From Paenarthrobacter ilicis (GTDB lineage: Bacteria > Actinomycetota > Actinomycetes > Actinomycetales > Micrococcaceae): a stretch of DNA of 64,000 bases. Position 1 is the stretch's first letter. Every line of letters starts with the position of its first letter. The position numbers and the translations under genes were made by a program. The stretch is from positions 3,348,001-3,412,000 of the forward strand of contig NZ_JAFBCD010000001.1 in the NCBI RefSeq assembly GCF_016907545.1, in the 5' to 3' direction. The notes beneath the pieces are model-generated. The model made no database searches. It had not been told where the DNA came from and saw only the letters and a list, made by a program, of their open reading frames with translations. Positions 36,714 to 45,604 of the stretch are shown piece after piece.

Positions 36714-36919
36714 AATATGACTTCGAGGCTGCAGCGCGCCTTTTCCCGCCTGATGCACCCCTTTGGTACTCCCATCGCACCCAGTGGCGCACGACGCGCC
36801 CGTAAGCACTGGTGCGCATGGCGGAAAAGTGGTGCGCCGCCGCCGTCGGACTCTAGCCGCAAGGGTCTTGCCGTCGTACCCTGATCTGGGGGAGAGCTTC
36901 ACTTTCAAAGGAACATCCC

Positions 36920-38254
36920 ATGGAATGGATCCGTCCGGACAGTCCGGACTATGACGAAGCCAGAAAACTCTTCAATGCGATGATCGACCGCAGGCCGGCC
37001 GTCATTGCCCAGTGCTCCGATCCCGGCGAGGTTGCCGAGGCCCTGAACTATGCGCACAACCATAATTTGGACGTAGCGGTGCGTTCGGGCGGGCACTCGG
37101 TGGCGGGCATGTCCACCAACGACGACGGTCTGGTGGTTGACGTCCGCCCCATGAAGTCGATCCACGTAGACCCTGAGGCCAAAACTGCCACGGCCGGCGC
37201 CGGGCTCACCTGGGGCGAATTCGATCGCGCCACGCAACTGCACGGTTTGGCGGTCACGGGCGGCCGGGCGTCCACCACGGGTGTCTCTGGATTCACCTTG
37301 GGCGGGGGCTCAGGATGGCTGGAGCGATCGTACGGTTTCGCGTGCGACAACCTCCTCGCCGTAGACCTGGTCACAGCCTCCGGCGATCGCGTGACCGCCA
37401 GCCGGGATGAGAATTCCGAGCTGTTCTGGGCGCTCCACGGTGGAGGCGGAAACTTCGGCGTAGCCACGTCTTTGACGTTCCAGCTCCACGATGTGGGCCC
37501 CACTGTGATGGCCGGCCTCATGCTGTTCCCCGGGGACGACGCACCGGATCTGTCGCGCGCCTACCGGCAGATTGCTTTGGAAGCGCCCGACGCCGTCGGA
37601 ACCGCCCTGGTATACCTCACCGCCCCACCGGAAGAGTTCGTCCCGGAAGACATGGTGGGCAAGCTCGCGGTCGGGATGGCCTACCTCTACGCGGGCGATG
37701 TTGGGGCCGGCGAGGAACACGCCAAGCCGTTCAAAGACCTCAGCCCCTCGGTGGACCTGGTCACGCCCATGGAATACGCCGACTTCCAGTGCATGATCGA
37801 CGACCCGCCGGACCACTACAACTACTGGAGCGCCGACTACCATAACGAGCTCAGCGACGATGCACTGGACGTTCTGGTGGACTCGGCGCAACGCCTTCCC
37901 GGCCCGAACTCGCAACAGCTGGTGGCACGGTGGGGCGGAGCCGTTTCCGGACCCGCTGCGGTGAACACGCCGTTGCAGAACCGCGGAGCTTCGTGGGTCA
38001 GCCACCCGTTCGGCTTGTCCGAAACCCGTGAGGGCGGGCAGGAGGCAAAGGCCTGGGTCAAGCAGTTTCGGCAGGACATCGCGCCACACACCACGGGAGG
38101 TGTGTGGCTGAACTTCATCGGCGACGAGGGGCAGGACAGGATCATGGCGGCCTACGGCGAACAGAATTACCGGCGGCTGTCCTTGGTGAAGGGCCAGTTC
38201 GATCCCGACAACGTGTTCCGCGGCAACCAAAACATCCTGCCGGCTGAGCACTGA
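36920..38254 (+). CDS. BBE-type FAD-linked oxidoreductase
   Basis: 444 residues with a PCMH FAD-binding domain and a C-terminal berberine-bridge segment (NYRRLSLVKGQFDPDNVFR). H59 in VRSGGHSVAG and C142 in YGFACDNLL are at the two positions that bind FAD bicovalently in this family. No signal peptide. Such enzymes oxidise sugars, alkaloids or other alcohols; the substrate is unknown. Confidence 0.9.
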   Translation: MEWIRPDSPDYDEARKLFNAMIDRRPAVIAQCSDPGEVAEALNYAHNHNLDVAVRSGGHSVAGMSTNDDGLVVDVRPMKSIHVDPEAKTATAGAGLTWGEFDRATQLHGLAVTGGRASTTGVSGFTLGGGSGWLERSYGFACDNLLAVDLVTASGDRVTASRDENSELFWALHGGGGNFGVATSLTFQLHDVGPTVMAGLMLFPGDDAPDLSRAYRQIALEAPDAVGTALVYLTAPPEEFVPEDMVGKLAVGMAYLYAGDVGAGEEHAKPFKDLSPSVDLVTPMEYADFQCMIDDPPDHYNYWSADYHNELSDDALDVLVDSAQRLPGPNSQQLVARWGGAVSGPAAVNTPLQNRGASWVSHPFGLSETREGGQEAKAWVKQFRQDIAPHTTGGVWLNFIGDEGQDRIMAAYGEQNYRRLSLVKGQFDPDNVFRGNQNILPAEH

Positions 38255-38264
38255 GTTTCATCAC

Positions 38265-38362
38265 TCCTTCCCAGTTGCCGTGATCAGCGCGGGCAGAGAA
38301 GCCTGTACTTCCGGGACGGCAGCACGGCGGTAGACGTCCCGATGGCCGGCAACTGGGAAGGA
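38265..38362. repeat. Spaced 16-bp perfect inverted repeat
   Basis: TCCTTCCCAGTTGCCG (38265-38280) and its exact reverse complement (38347-38362) enclose 66 bases that contain a smaller hairpin with CGGGACG/CGTCCCG arms. It lies between the BBE and DUF4031-HD genes and could be a folded mobile or regulatory element. Confidence 0.7.
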
Positions 38363-38385
38363 TCGCCCGGGATTACACTTTGGCA

Positions 38386-39255
38386 ATGGCCATCTACGTC
38401 GATCCGCCCCTGTGGCCGGCACACGGGACAGTGTTTTCTCACCTCGTTTCGGACACGTCGCTGGAGGAGCTGCATGCCTTCGCGGCTGCCGCCGGAGTTC
38501 CCGAGCGAGCCTTCGACGGAGACCACTACGACGTCCCCAAACGCCGATACGACGACCTCGTTTCCGCGGGCGCCATCCCCGTGGAGGCCCGCATCCTGGT
38601 ACGCAAGCTCATTGCCAGCGGACTCCGCATCCCCGCTCGTGAACGGAGCAAGGCTTTGACAGTACCTCTGATGGAACGCTGGAACAGCACCTATCCCGGC
38701 CACGAAGAGCTGGGTCTCGAGCTGCTGGAACGCTGGGGAGAGGACCACAGGAAGTATCACAGCCGGACACATCTCCTCGCAGTCCTTGAGGCCTTGGATC
38801 TGCTGGCCGAACCTGCCCTGCCTGCGCGGCCCGTCGCCCTGGCTGCGTGGTTCCACGACGCCGTCTATGAAGGAGTCGCCGGGCAGGACGAAGAAGAGTC
38901 GGCCCGTTTGGCAGAGGACCGGCTAACGTCCACTGGCCTGGATCCCCACGAGGTAGCGGAGGTGGCCCGCCTTGTCCGGCTCACCTCCACCCACCGCCCA
39001 AAGACAGGTGACTCCGCAGGAGCCCTCCTCTGCGACGCGGACCTCTCCGTGCTCGGCGGTGACCAGCGATCCTATGCGCGCTATCGTGCCGCCGTCCGCG
39101 AAGACTACGCCCACGTCAGCGACGACGACTTCGCGAGGGGGCGCGCCGCCGTCGTGAGTGACCTCCTGAGGCTGGACCCGCTGTTCCACGGCGAACGCGC
39201 CAAGGAACTATGGCTGGATTCCGCCCGGCGCAACCTGGCCGGCGAGCTCGCGTGA
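38386..39255 (+). CDS. DUF4031 - HD phosphohydrolase fusion
   Basis: 289 residues from ATG 38386 (an in-frame TTG at 38380 is possible; no clear ribosome-binding site). Residues 1-80 match DUF4031 (AIYVDPPLWPAHGTVFSHLVSD, YDVPKRRYDDLVSAGA). Residues about 100-289 are an HD-domain protein: YHSRTHLLAVLEAL, AAWFHDAVYEG (HD), STHRP, and LLCDADLSVLGG with a later metal aspartate. Both parts are usually separate small proteins. Phosphohydrolase activity on a nucleotide is inference. Confidence 0.85.
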   Translation: MAIYVDPPLWPAHGTVFSHLVSDTSLEELHAFAAAAGVPERAFDGDHYDVPKRRYDDLVSAGAIPVEARILVRKLIASGLRIPARERSKALTVPLMERWNSTYPGHEELGLELLERWGEDHRKYHSRTHLLAVLEALDLLAEPALPARPVALAAWFHDAVYEGVAGQDEEESARLAEDRLTSTGLDPHEVAEVARLVRLTSTHRPKTGDSAGALLCDADLSVLGGDQRSYARYRAAVREDYAHVSDDDFARGRAAVVSDLLRLDPLFHGERAKELWLDSARRNLAGELA

Positions 39256-39319
39256 GCGTAGCCCCAAGCGAACACGGTTCACCGCAACGGCGCGGACGGG
39301 GCCAAGCTAGCATAGAGGT

Positions 39320-40984
39320 GTGACCTCCTACCTCCAGGCATTCCCTCACCTCCCGCTGGCCGTGCCCGACGTCGAGCACGTCCTGGCTGTCCGTGGCGTC
39401 GGCGGTTACCGCCAGTACCGCATCCCCGCCCTCGCCGTCAGCACGCGGGGCACTGTGTTGGCCGCTTACGACGGCCGGCCCAACCTGGACGACCTCCCCA
39501 ATCCCATCGATCTCCTCCTGCGCCGCAGCTACGACAACGGAGTTACCTGGGAGCCTCAGCAGCTTGTCCGCACGGGTTCAGGTCTTCACGGATTCGGCGA
39601 TCCAAGCCTGCTGGTTGACACTGAGACCGGGCGCATCTTCATGTTCCACGCCGCCGGTACCCACTCAGGCTTCTTCGAGGCCGTTGCCGGATTGACGCCC
39701 GACGACGACGTGCAGCACGCGGACGTCAGCTTCTCAGACGACGACGGCGACACGTGGCAGCATCGCCGGCTCACCGGACAGCTCAAGCACGGTGCCACCA
39801 CGGGCCTTTTCGCCGCCGCTGGCCAAGGAATCCAAATACACGTTGGCCCCTATACAGGCCGGTTGGTGCAGCAGTTTGTACTCCTGGTGGACGGCGCCAT
39901 CATGGCCGCCTCCGCGTTCAGCGACGACCACGGTGATACCTGGGCCCTCGGAGGCCTGATCGGAGCGGGTCCCGCCGGGGTAGGACCCAACGAAAACAAG
40001 GTTGTCTGTTTGGATGATGGCCGGCTGCTCCTGCATTCGCGGGCTACGCCGTACAGGTTGTCTGCTGTTTCCGAGGACGGCGGTCAGACGTGGAGCCCGT
40101 TGCAGCCCGTCCCGGAACTACCCGACCCGAGTGACAACGGCTCCGTGGCGCGCTTTGATGGGCTCCCCGGTGTGGTTACCTACGCGACGCCCAAGACCTC
40201 AGCGTGGCTGATCGCAAGCAACAATCAAGACCCGCACCTGCGCCGCAACACGGTCGTGAGCCTCTCCACGGACAACGGCGCCACCTGGCCGGCCAAGCTG
40301 TTGCTATGTGAAGGAAGTTCCGCCTACTCGACGGTTACGCGGCTGCCGGATGGGAACATCGGTGTGCTGTACGAGCGGCAGGGTTACCGCGAGATCGTGT
40401 TCGCATCGATACCTGCCGAGCAACTCACCGGGCAGCTCGCCGCTCAACCCCGGGCTGTTCCGCATGTTCTGGAATCCCCTGGCTTGGTGTTCGACATGGA
40501 GCTGCGGTCCATCACCCCAGGCAGGCCCGCAGTATGGCAGAACGCCGGCGACTTCCACGTGCTCCCCTCCACCAGCGCCGGCGAATGGGATGTTCAAACG
40601 TGGAAGGAGATCGGCCAAGGCTATGCCGGGGACCAGGTCCTTGGAACGCGGGAAGCCCAGGACCTCAACTACGGACCCGTCATCCAGGGCTACAAGGCCG
40701 GGGACATCCTCGCTTTCACCGGACGGGCCCGCAACGTGGGCACCCAACCGGCTACCGGCGTCGAGCTCCTGGGACCGCACAGCCATGCAGCCGGCTTCCC
40801 GTCCACGGATCTAAATCCGGGCCAGGAGGCCCTCTATTTCACGCCGACCTACACAATCACTGCAGCTGACATGTCCCGTGACACGCTTGACCTGCTCTTC
40901 GCTGTAGAGGCCGACGGCGGGCGGATCCGGATGGAGCGCGGGTTCAGTTTTGACCTGCTCACCGGTGATGTTGTTGCGTCATAG
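39320..40984 (+). CDS. Sialidase-family (BNR-repeat) glycoside hydrolase without signal peptide
   Basis: 554 residues, GTG start. YRIPAL supplies the first arginine of the sialidase triad (R34). Asp-boxes SxDxGxTW recur: SYDNGVTW, SDDDGDTW, SDDHGDTW, SEDGGQTW, STDNGATW, outlining a six-bladed propeller to about residue 380. The last 170 residues are an extra beta domain (ADILAFTGRARNVG-like, resembling CARDB). The missing secretion signal is unusual for an exo-sialidase and suggests a cytoplasmic role on imported sugars or an unusual export route. Confidence 0.87.
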   Translation: MTSYLQAFPHLPLAVPDVEHVLAVRGVGGYRQYRIPALAVSTRGTVLAAYDGRPNLDDLPNPIDLLLRRSYDNGVTWEPQQLVRTGSGLHGFGDPSLLVDTETGRIFMFHAAGTHSGFFEAVAGLTPDDDVQHADVSFSDDDGDTWQHRRLTGQLKHGATTGLFAAAGQGIQIHVGPYTGRLVQQFVLLVDGAIMAASAFSDDHGDTWALGGLIGAGPAGVGPNENKVVCLDDGRLLLHSRATPYRLSAVSEDGGQTWSPLQPVPELPDPSDNGSVARFDGLPGVVTYATPKTSAWLIASNNQDPHLRRNTVVSLSTDNGATWPAKLLLCEGSSAYSTVTRLPDGNIGVLYERQGYREIVFASIPAEQLTGQLAAQPRAVPHVLESPGLVFDMELRSITPGRPAVWQNAGDFHVLPSTSAGEWDVQTWKEIGQGYAGDQVLGTREAQDLNYGPVIQGYKAGDILAFTGRARNVGTQPATGVELLGPHSHAAGFPSTDLNPGQEALYFTPTYTITAADMSRDTLDLLFAVEADGGRIRMERGFSFDLLTGDVVAS

Positions 40985-40999
40985 CCCGCCGGCTCCGGC

Positions 41000-41410
41000 C
41001 TAGCGGTAGGTGCTGACGAAAGGCCTGTTGGTGGGCACGATTTGCTTGCCGAGCGGCATCAGCGACACCGGAATCAGCTTCAGGTTGGCGATGGCCAGCG
41101 GAATTCCGATGATGGTGATGGCCATGGCAAAGGCCGTGACAACGTGGCCGATGGCGATCCAGATGCCTGCAACCAGCAGCCAAACAACGTTGCCCAGCAA
41201 GGCGAAGGCCCCCGAACCGCCCGGCTTCTCAACAACCATTTGCCCGAAAGGCCAGAGGCAGTAGGCGCCGATCCTGAACGAGGCGATGCCCCACGGAATG
41301 GTCACGATGAGCACGCAGCAGATGATGCCGGCTGCAAAGTATCCCAGCGCCAGCCAGAATCCGCCGAAGACCAGCCAGATGATGTTGAGGAGCGTTTTCA
41401 TACTGTTCAT
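41000..41410 (-). CDS. YccF-domain membrane protein
   Basis: 136 residues from ATG 41410 (AAGG upstream). Two YccF repeats (LLNIIWLVFGGFWLALGYFAAGI and LLGNVVWLLVAGIWIAIGHVV) each have a two-helix hairpin with ITIPWGIA/IIGIPLAIA. Inner-membrane protein of unknown role. Confidence 0.9.
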   Translation of the reverse strand: MNSMKTLLNIIWLVFGGFWLALGYFAAGIICCVLIVTIPWGIASFRIGAYCLWPFGQMVVEKPGGSGAFALLGNVVWLLVAGIWIAIGHVVTAFAMAITIIGIPLAIANLKLIPVSLMPLGKQIVPTNRPFVSTYR

Positions 41411-41481
41411 TCTGCCTTGCTGCTCAGACAAAAAGGGTAGGGGTCTGCCCTGAATCTTCCCTGAATTGATGGGAAGCCGCG

Positions 41482-41528
41482 GGATGTGAGAGAGGAATCG
41501 TGCGGAAGGCGCGGGATGTGAGAGAGGG
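41482..41528 (-). repeat. 3' repeat array, 2 units of 32 bp (family A)
   Basis: GGATGTGAGAGAGGG-type motifs start at 41482 and 41514, exactly 32 bp apart. On the minus strand the second ends at the base next to the trpF stop codon, so the motif follows trpF in sense orientation, as at the other loci. Confidence 0.85.
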
Positions 41529-42125
41529 TCAGGCTTTGGCAGCTTCGACGAACGCCTGGATCTTGGCAAGGTCCTTCACGCCGCGGGATTCTTCAACTCC
41601 GGAGGACACGTCCACGCCCCATGCGCCGGCTGCCGCTGCTGCGAAAGCGACGTTCCCCGGCTCGAGCCCACCTGCAAGCAACCACTGGCGGCCGTCCAAT
41701 CCCAGAGCCTGCACCGAGGCATAGTCCCAGGCTTCTCCAGATCCCGGCACGGCAGCATCAATCAGGAACAGGTCCTCGCCCAGATCACCGAACTCATCCT
41801 GGGAGGCACCCATGGTGACCGCGCGGATAAGCCGCATCCCGGCGTCGTGCACCGTTGTGACGTCGTGGGCGGAACGGTGACCGTGCAGTTGAACCCATTC
41901 CACGCCGGCTTCTTTGGCAATGGCAACGGCCTGCTCGGCAGATTCATCCCGGAACACCGCCACGGCTTTCACGGTTTCAGGGATCAACGGCAGGAAAACA
42001 CGCACCTGATCCGGGGCCACCTCGCGGGGGCTCTTGGTGAGGACAAAACCCACGGCGTCTGCTCCGGCGTCCACTGCTTGGCTGACGGACTCGGGCGTGC
42101 TCAAACCGCACACTTTGACGAACAT
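41529..42125 (-). CDS. trpF: Phosphoribosylanthranilate isomerase
   Basis: Third step of tryptophan synthesis. 198 residues from ATG 42125 (AAGGTGGAGG upstream). The catalytic cysteine is in MFVKVCGLSTPE (C6) and the (beta/alpha)8 barrel pattern follows, with LLAGGLEPGNV and GVDVSSGVE for phosphate binding. It stands alone, away from other trp genes. Confidence 0.92.
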   Translation of the reverse strand: MFVKVCGLSTPESVSQAVDAGADAVGFVLTKSPREVAPDQVRVFLPLIPETVKAVAVFRDESAEQAVAIAKEAGVEWVQLHGHRSAHDVTTVHDAGMRLIRAVTMGASQDEFGDLGEDLFLIDAAVPGSGEAWDYASVQALGLDGRQWLLAGGLEPGNVAFAAAAAGAWGVDVSSGVEESRGVKDLAKIQAFVEAAKA

Positions 42126-42220
42126 CCGGGCCTCCACCTTGTTTGCAAACCTTTTCCACATACGACGGTAGCAAGCCCGGCAGGGAACGCAGAACCGGCG
42201 TCCACCACTAGGCTGGCGGT

Positions 42221-42841
42221 ATGGAGATTATCCGCTTTGCCAGCATCCGTCCCCAACCGTGGCGCAACGGAGGTGGCGTAACCCGCGAACTCGCAAGCCA
42301 CCCCAGCGCTGCTTCTGCCCAGGACGGCGCGTGGGACTGGCGGGTCAGCATTGCGGAGGTCTCCAAGGCAGGCGAATTCTCCGGGTTCCCGGGTATGGAA
42401 CGCGTGATTACCGTGATCGAGGGCGAGCTGCTGCTCCTCACCGTTGACGGCTCCGAGCACCCTTTGGAGAAGTACCGTCCGTTCCGCTTTTCGGGTGAAG
42501 CGGCCGCTTCCGGAGCTCTTCCCACTGGCGACATCCGGGACCTGAACGTCATTACCCGGGAAGGCGCGTTCAAGGGCTACACGTCCATTGTGGAGATCTC
42601 CAAGAAGCGCGCGCACCCGGTCTTCGAGGGCCAATTGGCCGTCCTGCTGGAGGGTAAGGCCACGGTCGCGCCCGGGGCTGCTGTTGATGAAGGGGCCGAC
42701 GGCGGCTCCCCGGCTCACAGCGCCGGCGAACCTGTCGAGTTGTCGCGGTACGACGCCGTGGTGGGCTCGGATACCAGCAGCCCGGAGATCTCAGGCCGCG
42801 GATTCATCGCGGTCATTTCGATCGACCCCGTCAACGGCTGA
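42221..42841 (+). CDS. HutD-family protein
   Basis: 206 residues. PQPWRNGGGVTRELASHP at the N terminus and a double-cupin HutD pattern (WRVSIAEVSKAGEFSGFPGMERVITVIEGELLLL, ISKKRAHPVFEGQLAVLL) are diagnostic. HutD proteins are linked to histidine utilisation, perhaps binding formylglutamate, but no other hut gene is near. Confidence 0.9.
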   Translation: MEIIRFASIRPQPWRNGGGVTRELASHPSAASAQDGAWDWRVSIAEVSKAGEFSGFPGMERVITVIEGELLLLTVDGSEHPLEKYRPFRFSGEAAASGALPTGDIRDLNVITREGAFKGYTSIVEISKKRAHPVFEGQLAVLLEGKATVAPGAAVDEGADGGSPAHSAGEPVELSRYDAVVGSDTSSPEISGRGFIAVISIDPVNG

Positions 42842-42974
42842 TGTGGTGACCTTAGCCACCAGAGGTGGCCAGCCCGCCCGGGAGTTGCTAGCCTGAAGTG
42901 AAGGTTCCGCTCTGGAACCTCCGGACGACGGTTCAGTACCCGGAACGCGACAAGACTGGCCAAAGGAAAACGTC

Positions 42975-43289
42975 ATGTCGTGGATTATCCTCATTTTCTC
43001 GGGAGCTCTTGAGGCCGTTTGGGCCGCAGCTCTCCACCGTTCCAAAGGCTTCCGTAAACCGGCTCCCACTGTGGTGTTCCTGGTCTCCGTGATTGCCAGC
43101 ATGGCCGGGTTGGCAATAGCCATGCAAACCATTCCCACAGGGACCGCGTATGCCGTATGGGTTGGCGTCGGTGTAGTTCTGACGGCCACGTACGCGATGG
43201 TTACCAAGGTTGAGCCCGCGACGACGGCCCGGCTCCTTCTGCTCGCCGGCATCGGCGCGTGCGTGATCGGCCTGAAGGTGGTGTCCTAG
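42975..43289 (+). CDS. Small multidrug-resistance (SMR) family exporter subunit 1
   Basis: 104 residues, four membrane helices. The intramembrane glutamate lies in FSGALEAVWAAALHRS near residue 13, and the following RSKGF...PTVVF segment resembles the SugE/Gdx (guanidinium exporter) branch. It is paired with a second SMR gene starting 2 nt after its stop, as in heterodimeric SMR exporters. A hairpin (AGGTTCC-GCTCT-GGAACCT, 42902-42920) lies in the leader. Confidence 0.9.
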   Translation: MSWIILIFSGALEAVWAAALHRSKGFRKPAPTVVFLVSVIASMAGLAIAMQTIPTGTAYAVWVGVGVVLTATYAMVTKVEPATTARLLLLAGIGACVIGLKVVS

Positions 43290-43291
43290 CC

Positions 43292-43669
43292 ATGACTGCT
43301 GCAAACAACGACAACAAAAACACCGGAATGTCCTGGGCAATCCTCCTGGCCTCCGCTGTCCTGGAAGCTGTGTGGGCTACTGCCTTGGGGCTTTCGCAGG
43401 GATTCACCCAGCCGGTCCCCACTGTGGTCTTCGCCATCACGGCCATCCTGAGCATGCTGGGCCTGGGCATCGCGGTCAAACGGATCCCCTTGGGCACTGC
43501 CTACGCGGTGTGGGTAGGCATCGGCGCAGCACTGACCGTTGGCTGGGCCATGGTCACAGGCGTGGAGTCTGCCAGCCCGCTGAAGCTGCTGTTCATTGCG
43601 GGAATCGTGGGCTGTGCAGCCGGTTTGAAGGCGCTGCCGTCTGGGAAAGCCACAGCCAAGGCCGAGTAG
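43292..43669 (+). CDS. SMR family exporter subunit 2
   Basis: 125 residues from ATG 43292. Longer N-terminal tail than subunit 1, then SAVLEAVWATALGLSQGFTQPVPTVVF with the conserved glutamate and four helices. Together with the upstream gene it is expected to form an antiparallel heterodimer. Gdx-like sequence favours guanidinium or small-cation export; drug export is possible. Confidence 0.9.
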   Translation: MTAANNDNKNTGMSWAILLASAVLEAVWATALGLSQGFTQPVPTVVFAITAILSMLGLGIAVKRIPLGTAYAVWVGIGAALTVGWAMVTGVESASPLKLLFIAGIVGCAAGLKALPSGKATAKAE

Positions 43670-43876
43670 CTGCCGTGCCGCGTGCCCTCCGAATCGACGG
43701 ATCGCTGCGCATTAGGCGTCTCCTACCATCGAATGCGCAGCAAGACGTCGAATCGGGCGCGGGGATGTCCGGGCGCGGGGAAGTCCGGGGGCCGGTTTCC
43801 CGGGCGTGTGCAGGAATACCCGCGCCCGTAGCCCGGTTCACAACGTCAAGAACACCTACGCACATGGGAGACGTTC

Positions 43877-44881
43877 ATGACGGCAGTTCAGCTTGGCGAT
43901 GGCCTCACAGCCAGTCCCCTCGGTTTCGGCGGGATGGCCCTGACCCCGGTGTACGGGGGCATCGATCCAGAGGAAGGCCTCAAGACCCTCAGGCATGCGG
44001 TGGATGCGGGGATCACGTTCATCGACACCGCAGATATCTATGGGGCGGGCAGCAACGAAGAACTCGTGGGCAGGCTGCTTAAAGCTCGTCGGGATGAGAT
44101 CCAGCTGGCCACCAAGTTCGGTATTGAGGGCAACCCCGCGGACGGATACACGGGAGTCCGCGGGGATGCACCCTACGTCAGGCAAGCGGTGGAGGCGAGC
44201 CTCCGCCGCCTGGACACTGACGTCATTGACCTCTACTACATGCACCGCCGTGACCTCCGCGTTCCGATAGTGGAAACCGTGGAGGCCATGGCGGAGCTGG
44301 TCCGTGAGGGCAAGGTCCGGCACCTCGGCTTGTCTGAAGTGACTGCCGGGGAGCTCAGGCAGGCCAACGCCGTCCATCCCATTGCCGCGGTCCAGAGTGA
44401 ATGGTCAATCTGGAGCAGGGATGTTGAGCTCAACGTTGTTCCTGCAGCCAAGGATCTTGGCGTTGGATTCGTGCCGTACTCGCCACTGGGCCGCGGGTTC
44501 CTCACGGGAACCATCAGCGCGAGTGACCTCGGCGAGAACGATTTCCGCCACAGGGTCCCCCGTTTTGGAGTCGAGGCACTTGATGCGAACCAAGCCGTCG
44601 TGGCCGCGGTCCGCGGGGTAGCCAGTGAACTGGAGGCAACTCCGGCCCAGGTAGCCCTGGCTTGGCTGTTCACCCAAGGTCAGCGCCTTGGGATTCCGGT
44701 GGTTCCTATTCCCGGCACACGCAAAGCGCACCGGATCGACGAGAACCTGGGCGCGCTGTCCCTGCAACTGGGAGAAGCGCACCTTGAGGTGCTTGACCAA
44801 GCAGCTTCCGCCGTCGTGGGTTCACGATCCTCCGACCCCAACTGGGTGTCGGAAGGCCGCGAAGCCGACAACGTAGGCTGA
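43877..44881 (+). CDS. Aldo/keto reductase
   Basis: 334 residues. The catalytic tetrad is D50 and Y55 (FIDTADIYG), K80 (ATKFG) and H123 (YYMHRRD). YSPLGRGFLTG and IPGTRKAHRIDEN bind NADPH. It is most similar in pattern to the AKR13/YajO-like branch. It starts 4 bases before the MBL gene only by proximity; 5 nt separate stop and next start, so the two may be co-transcribed. Confidence 0.92.
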   Translation: MTAVQLGDGLTASPLGFGGMALTPVYGGIDPEEGLKTLRHAVDAGITFIDTADIYGAGSNEELVGRLLKARRDEIQLATKFGIEGNPADGYTGVRGDAPYVRQAVEASLRRLDTDVIDLYYMHRRDLRVPIVETVEAMAELVREGKVRHLGLSEVTAGELRQANAVHPIAAVQSEWSIWSRDVELNVVPAAKDLGVGFVPYSPLGRGFLTGTISASDLGENDFRHRVPRFGVEALDANQAVVAAVRGVASELEATPAQVALAWLFTQGQRLGIPVVPIPGTRKAHRIDENLGALSLQLGEAHLEVLDQAASAVVGSRSSDPNWVSEGREADNVG

Positions 44882-44885
44882 ACGC

Positions 44886-45536
44886 ATGGACTCGCTTATT
44901 CATTCACTCCGTGACGTCACCATCCGCAGCATTTCGGTCAGCGAGATGAACAACAACGTGTACCTGTTGACCTCAAAGTCCACAGGAACACAGGTGCTGA
45001 TCGACGCCGCCGACGACCTCCCGGCCATTCAGCAACTCCTGAAGGACGGCGCCGCCGATTCGGCCCAACCCACCGCACTGGCCCGGATTGCCACCACCCA
45101 CCAGCACTGGGACCATGTCCGTGCGCTGAAGGAGTTGGTGGCCATCACAAGTGCGGCTACTTCCGCTGGAGCGGACGACGCCGATGCGTTGCCGGTTCCG
45201 GTGGATGTCCGCCTCGGCCACGGCGACGTTGAGCGGTTTGACGATGTTGAGCTCACGGCGGTCCACCTGCGTGGACACACCCCTGGTTCGATCGCCTTCG
45301 TGTACCAGGATCCGGACGGGCCAGCCCACATTTTCAGTGGCGACTCGTTGTTTCCGGGCGGCGTCGGCAACACACAGAAAGATCCTGCACGCTTCACTTC
45401 TCTGTTGAACGACGTGCAAGAGCGACTGTTCGACGCTTATCCGGACGAAACCCTGGTGCACCCGGGCCATGGATTGCCCACCACCCTGGGTGCCGAGCGG
45501 CCACACCTTGAGGAATGGCGAGCCCGGGGCTGGTAA
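44886..45536 (+). CDS. MBL-fold metallo-hydrolase (glyoxalase II-like)
   Basis: 216 residues. THQHWDHV gives the HxHxDH zinc motif (H72, H74, D76, H77); LRGHTPGS, FSGDSLFPGG and LVHPGHG supply the other ligands. Overall like glyoxalase II and other small thioesterase-type hydrolases. The substrate is unknown. Confidence 0.9.
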   Translation: MDSLIHSLRDVTIRSISVSEMNNNVYLLTSKSTGTQVLIDAADDLPAIQQLLKDGAADSAQPTALARIATTHQHWDHVRALKELVAITSAATSAGADDADALPVPVDVRLGHGDVERFDDVELTAVHLRGHTPGSIAFVYQDPDGPAHIFSGDSLFPGGVGNTQKDPARFTSLLNDVQERLFDAYPDETLVHPGHGLPTTLGAERPHLEEWRARGW

Positions 45537-45600
45537 CTTGCGGGGCCCGCCCTGCGCTCTATTCCTTCCGGAAAGCGCGCAGAGCGGGCCTCACAACGTG
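45537..45600. repeat. Palindromic element, family B copy 2
   Basis: CTTGCGGGGCCCGCCCTGCG pairs with CGCAGAGCGGGCCTCACAAC plus flanks, loop about 20 nt. It fills the whole gap between the convergent MBL and DEAD-box genes and could terminate both. Confidence 0.8.
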
Positions 45601-45604
45601 AGAC

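Noticed and set aside
42842..42974. Guanidine-I or guanidine-II riboswitch before the SMR pair
   Set aside because: The conserved ykkC blocks and paired ACGR-loop hairpins are not present; only simple hairpins are seen.
43705..43740. CTGCGCATT/AATGCGCAG hairpin before the aldo/keto reductase as a terminator
   Set aside because: The 18-nt loop and lack of a T-run make it weak; it may be chance.
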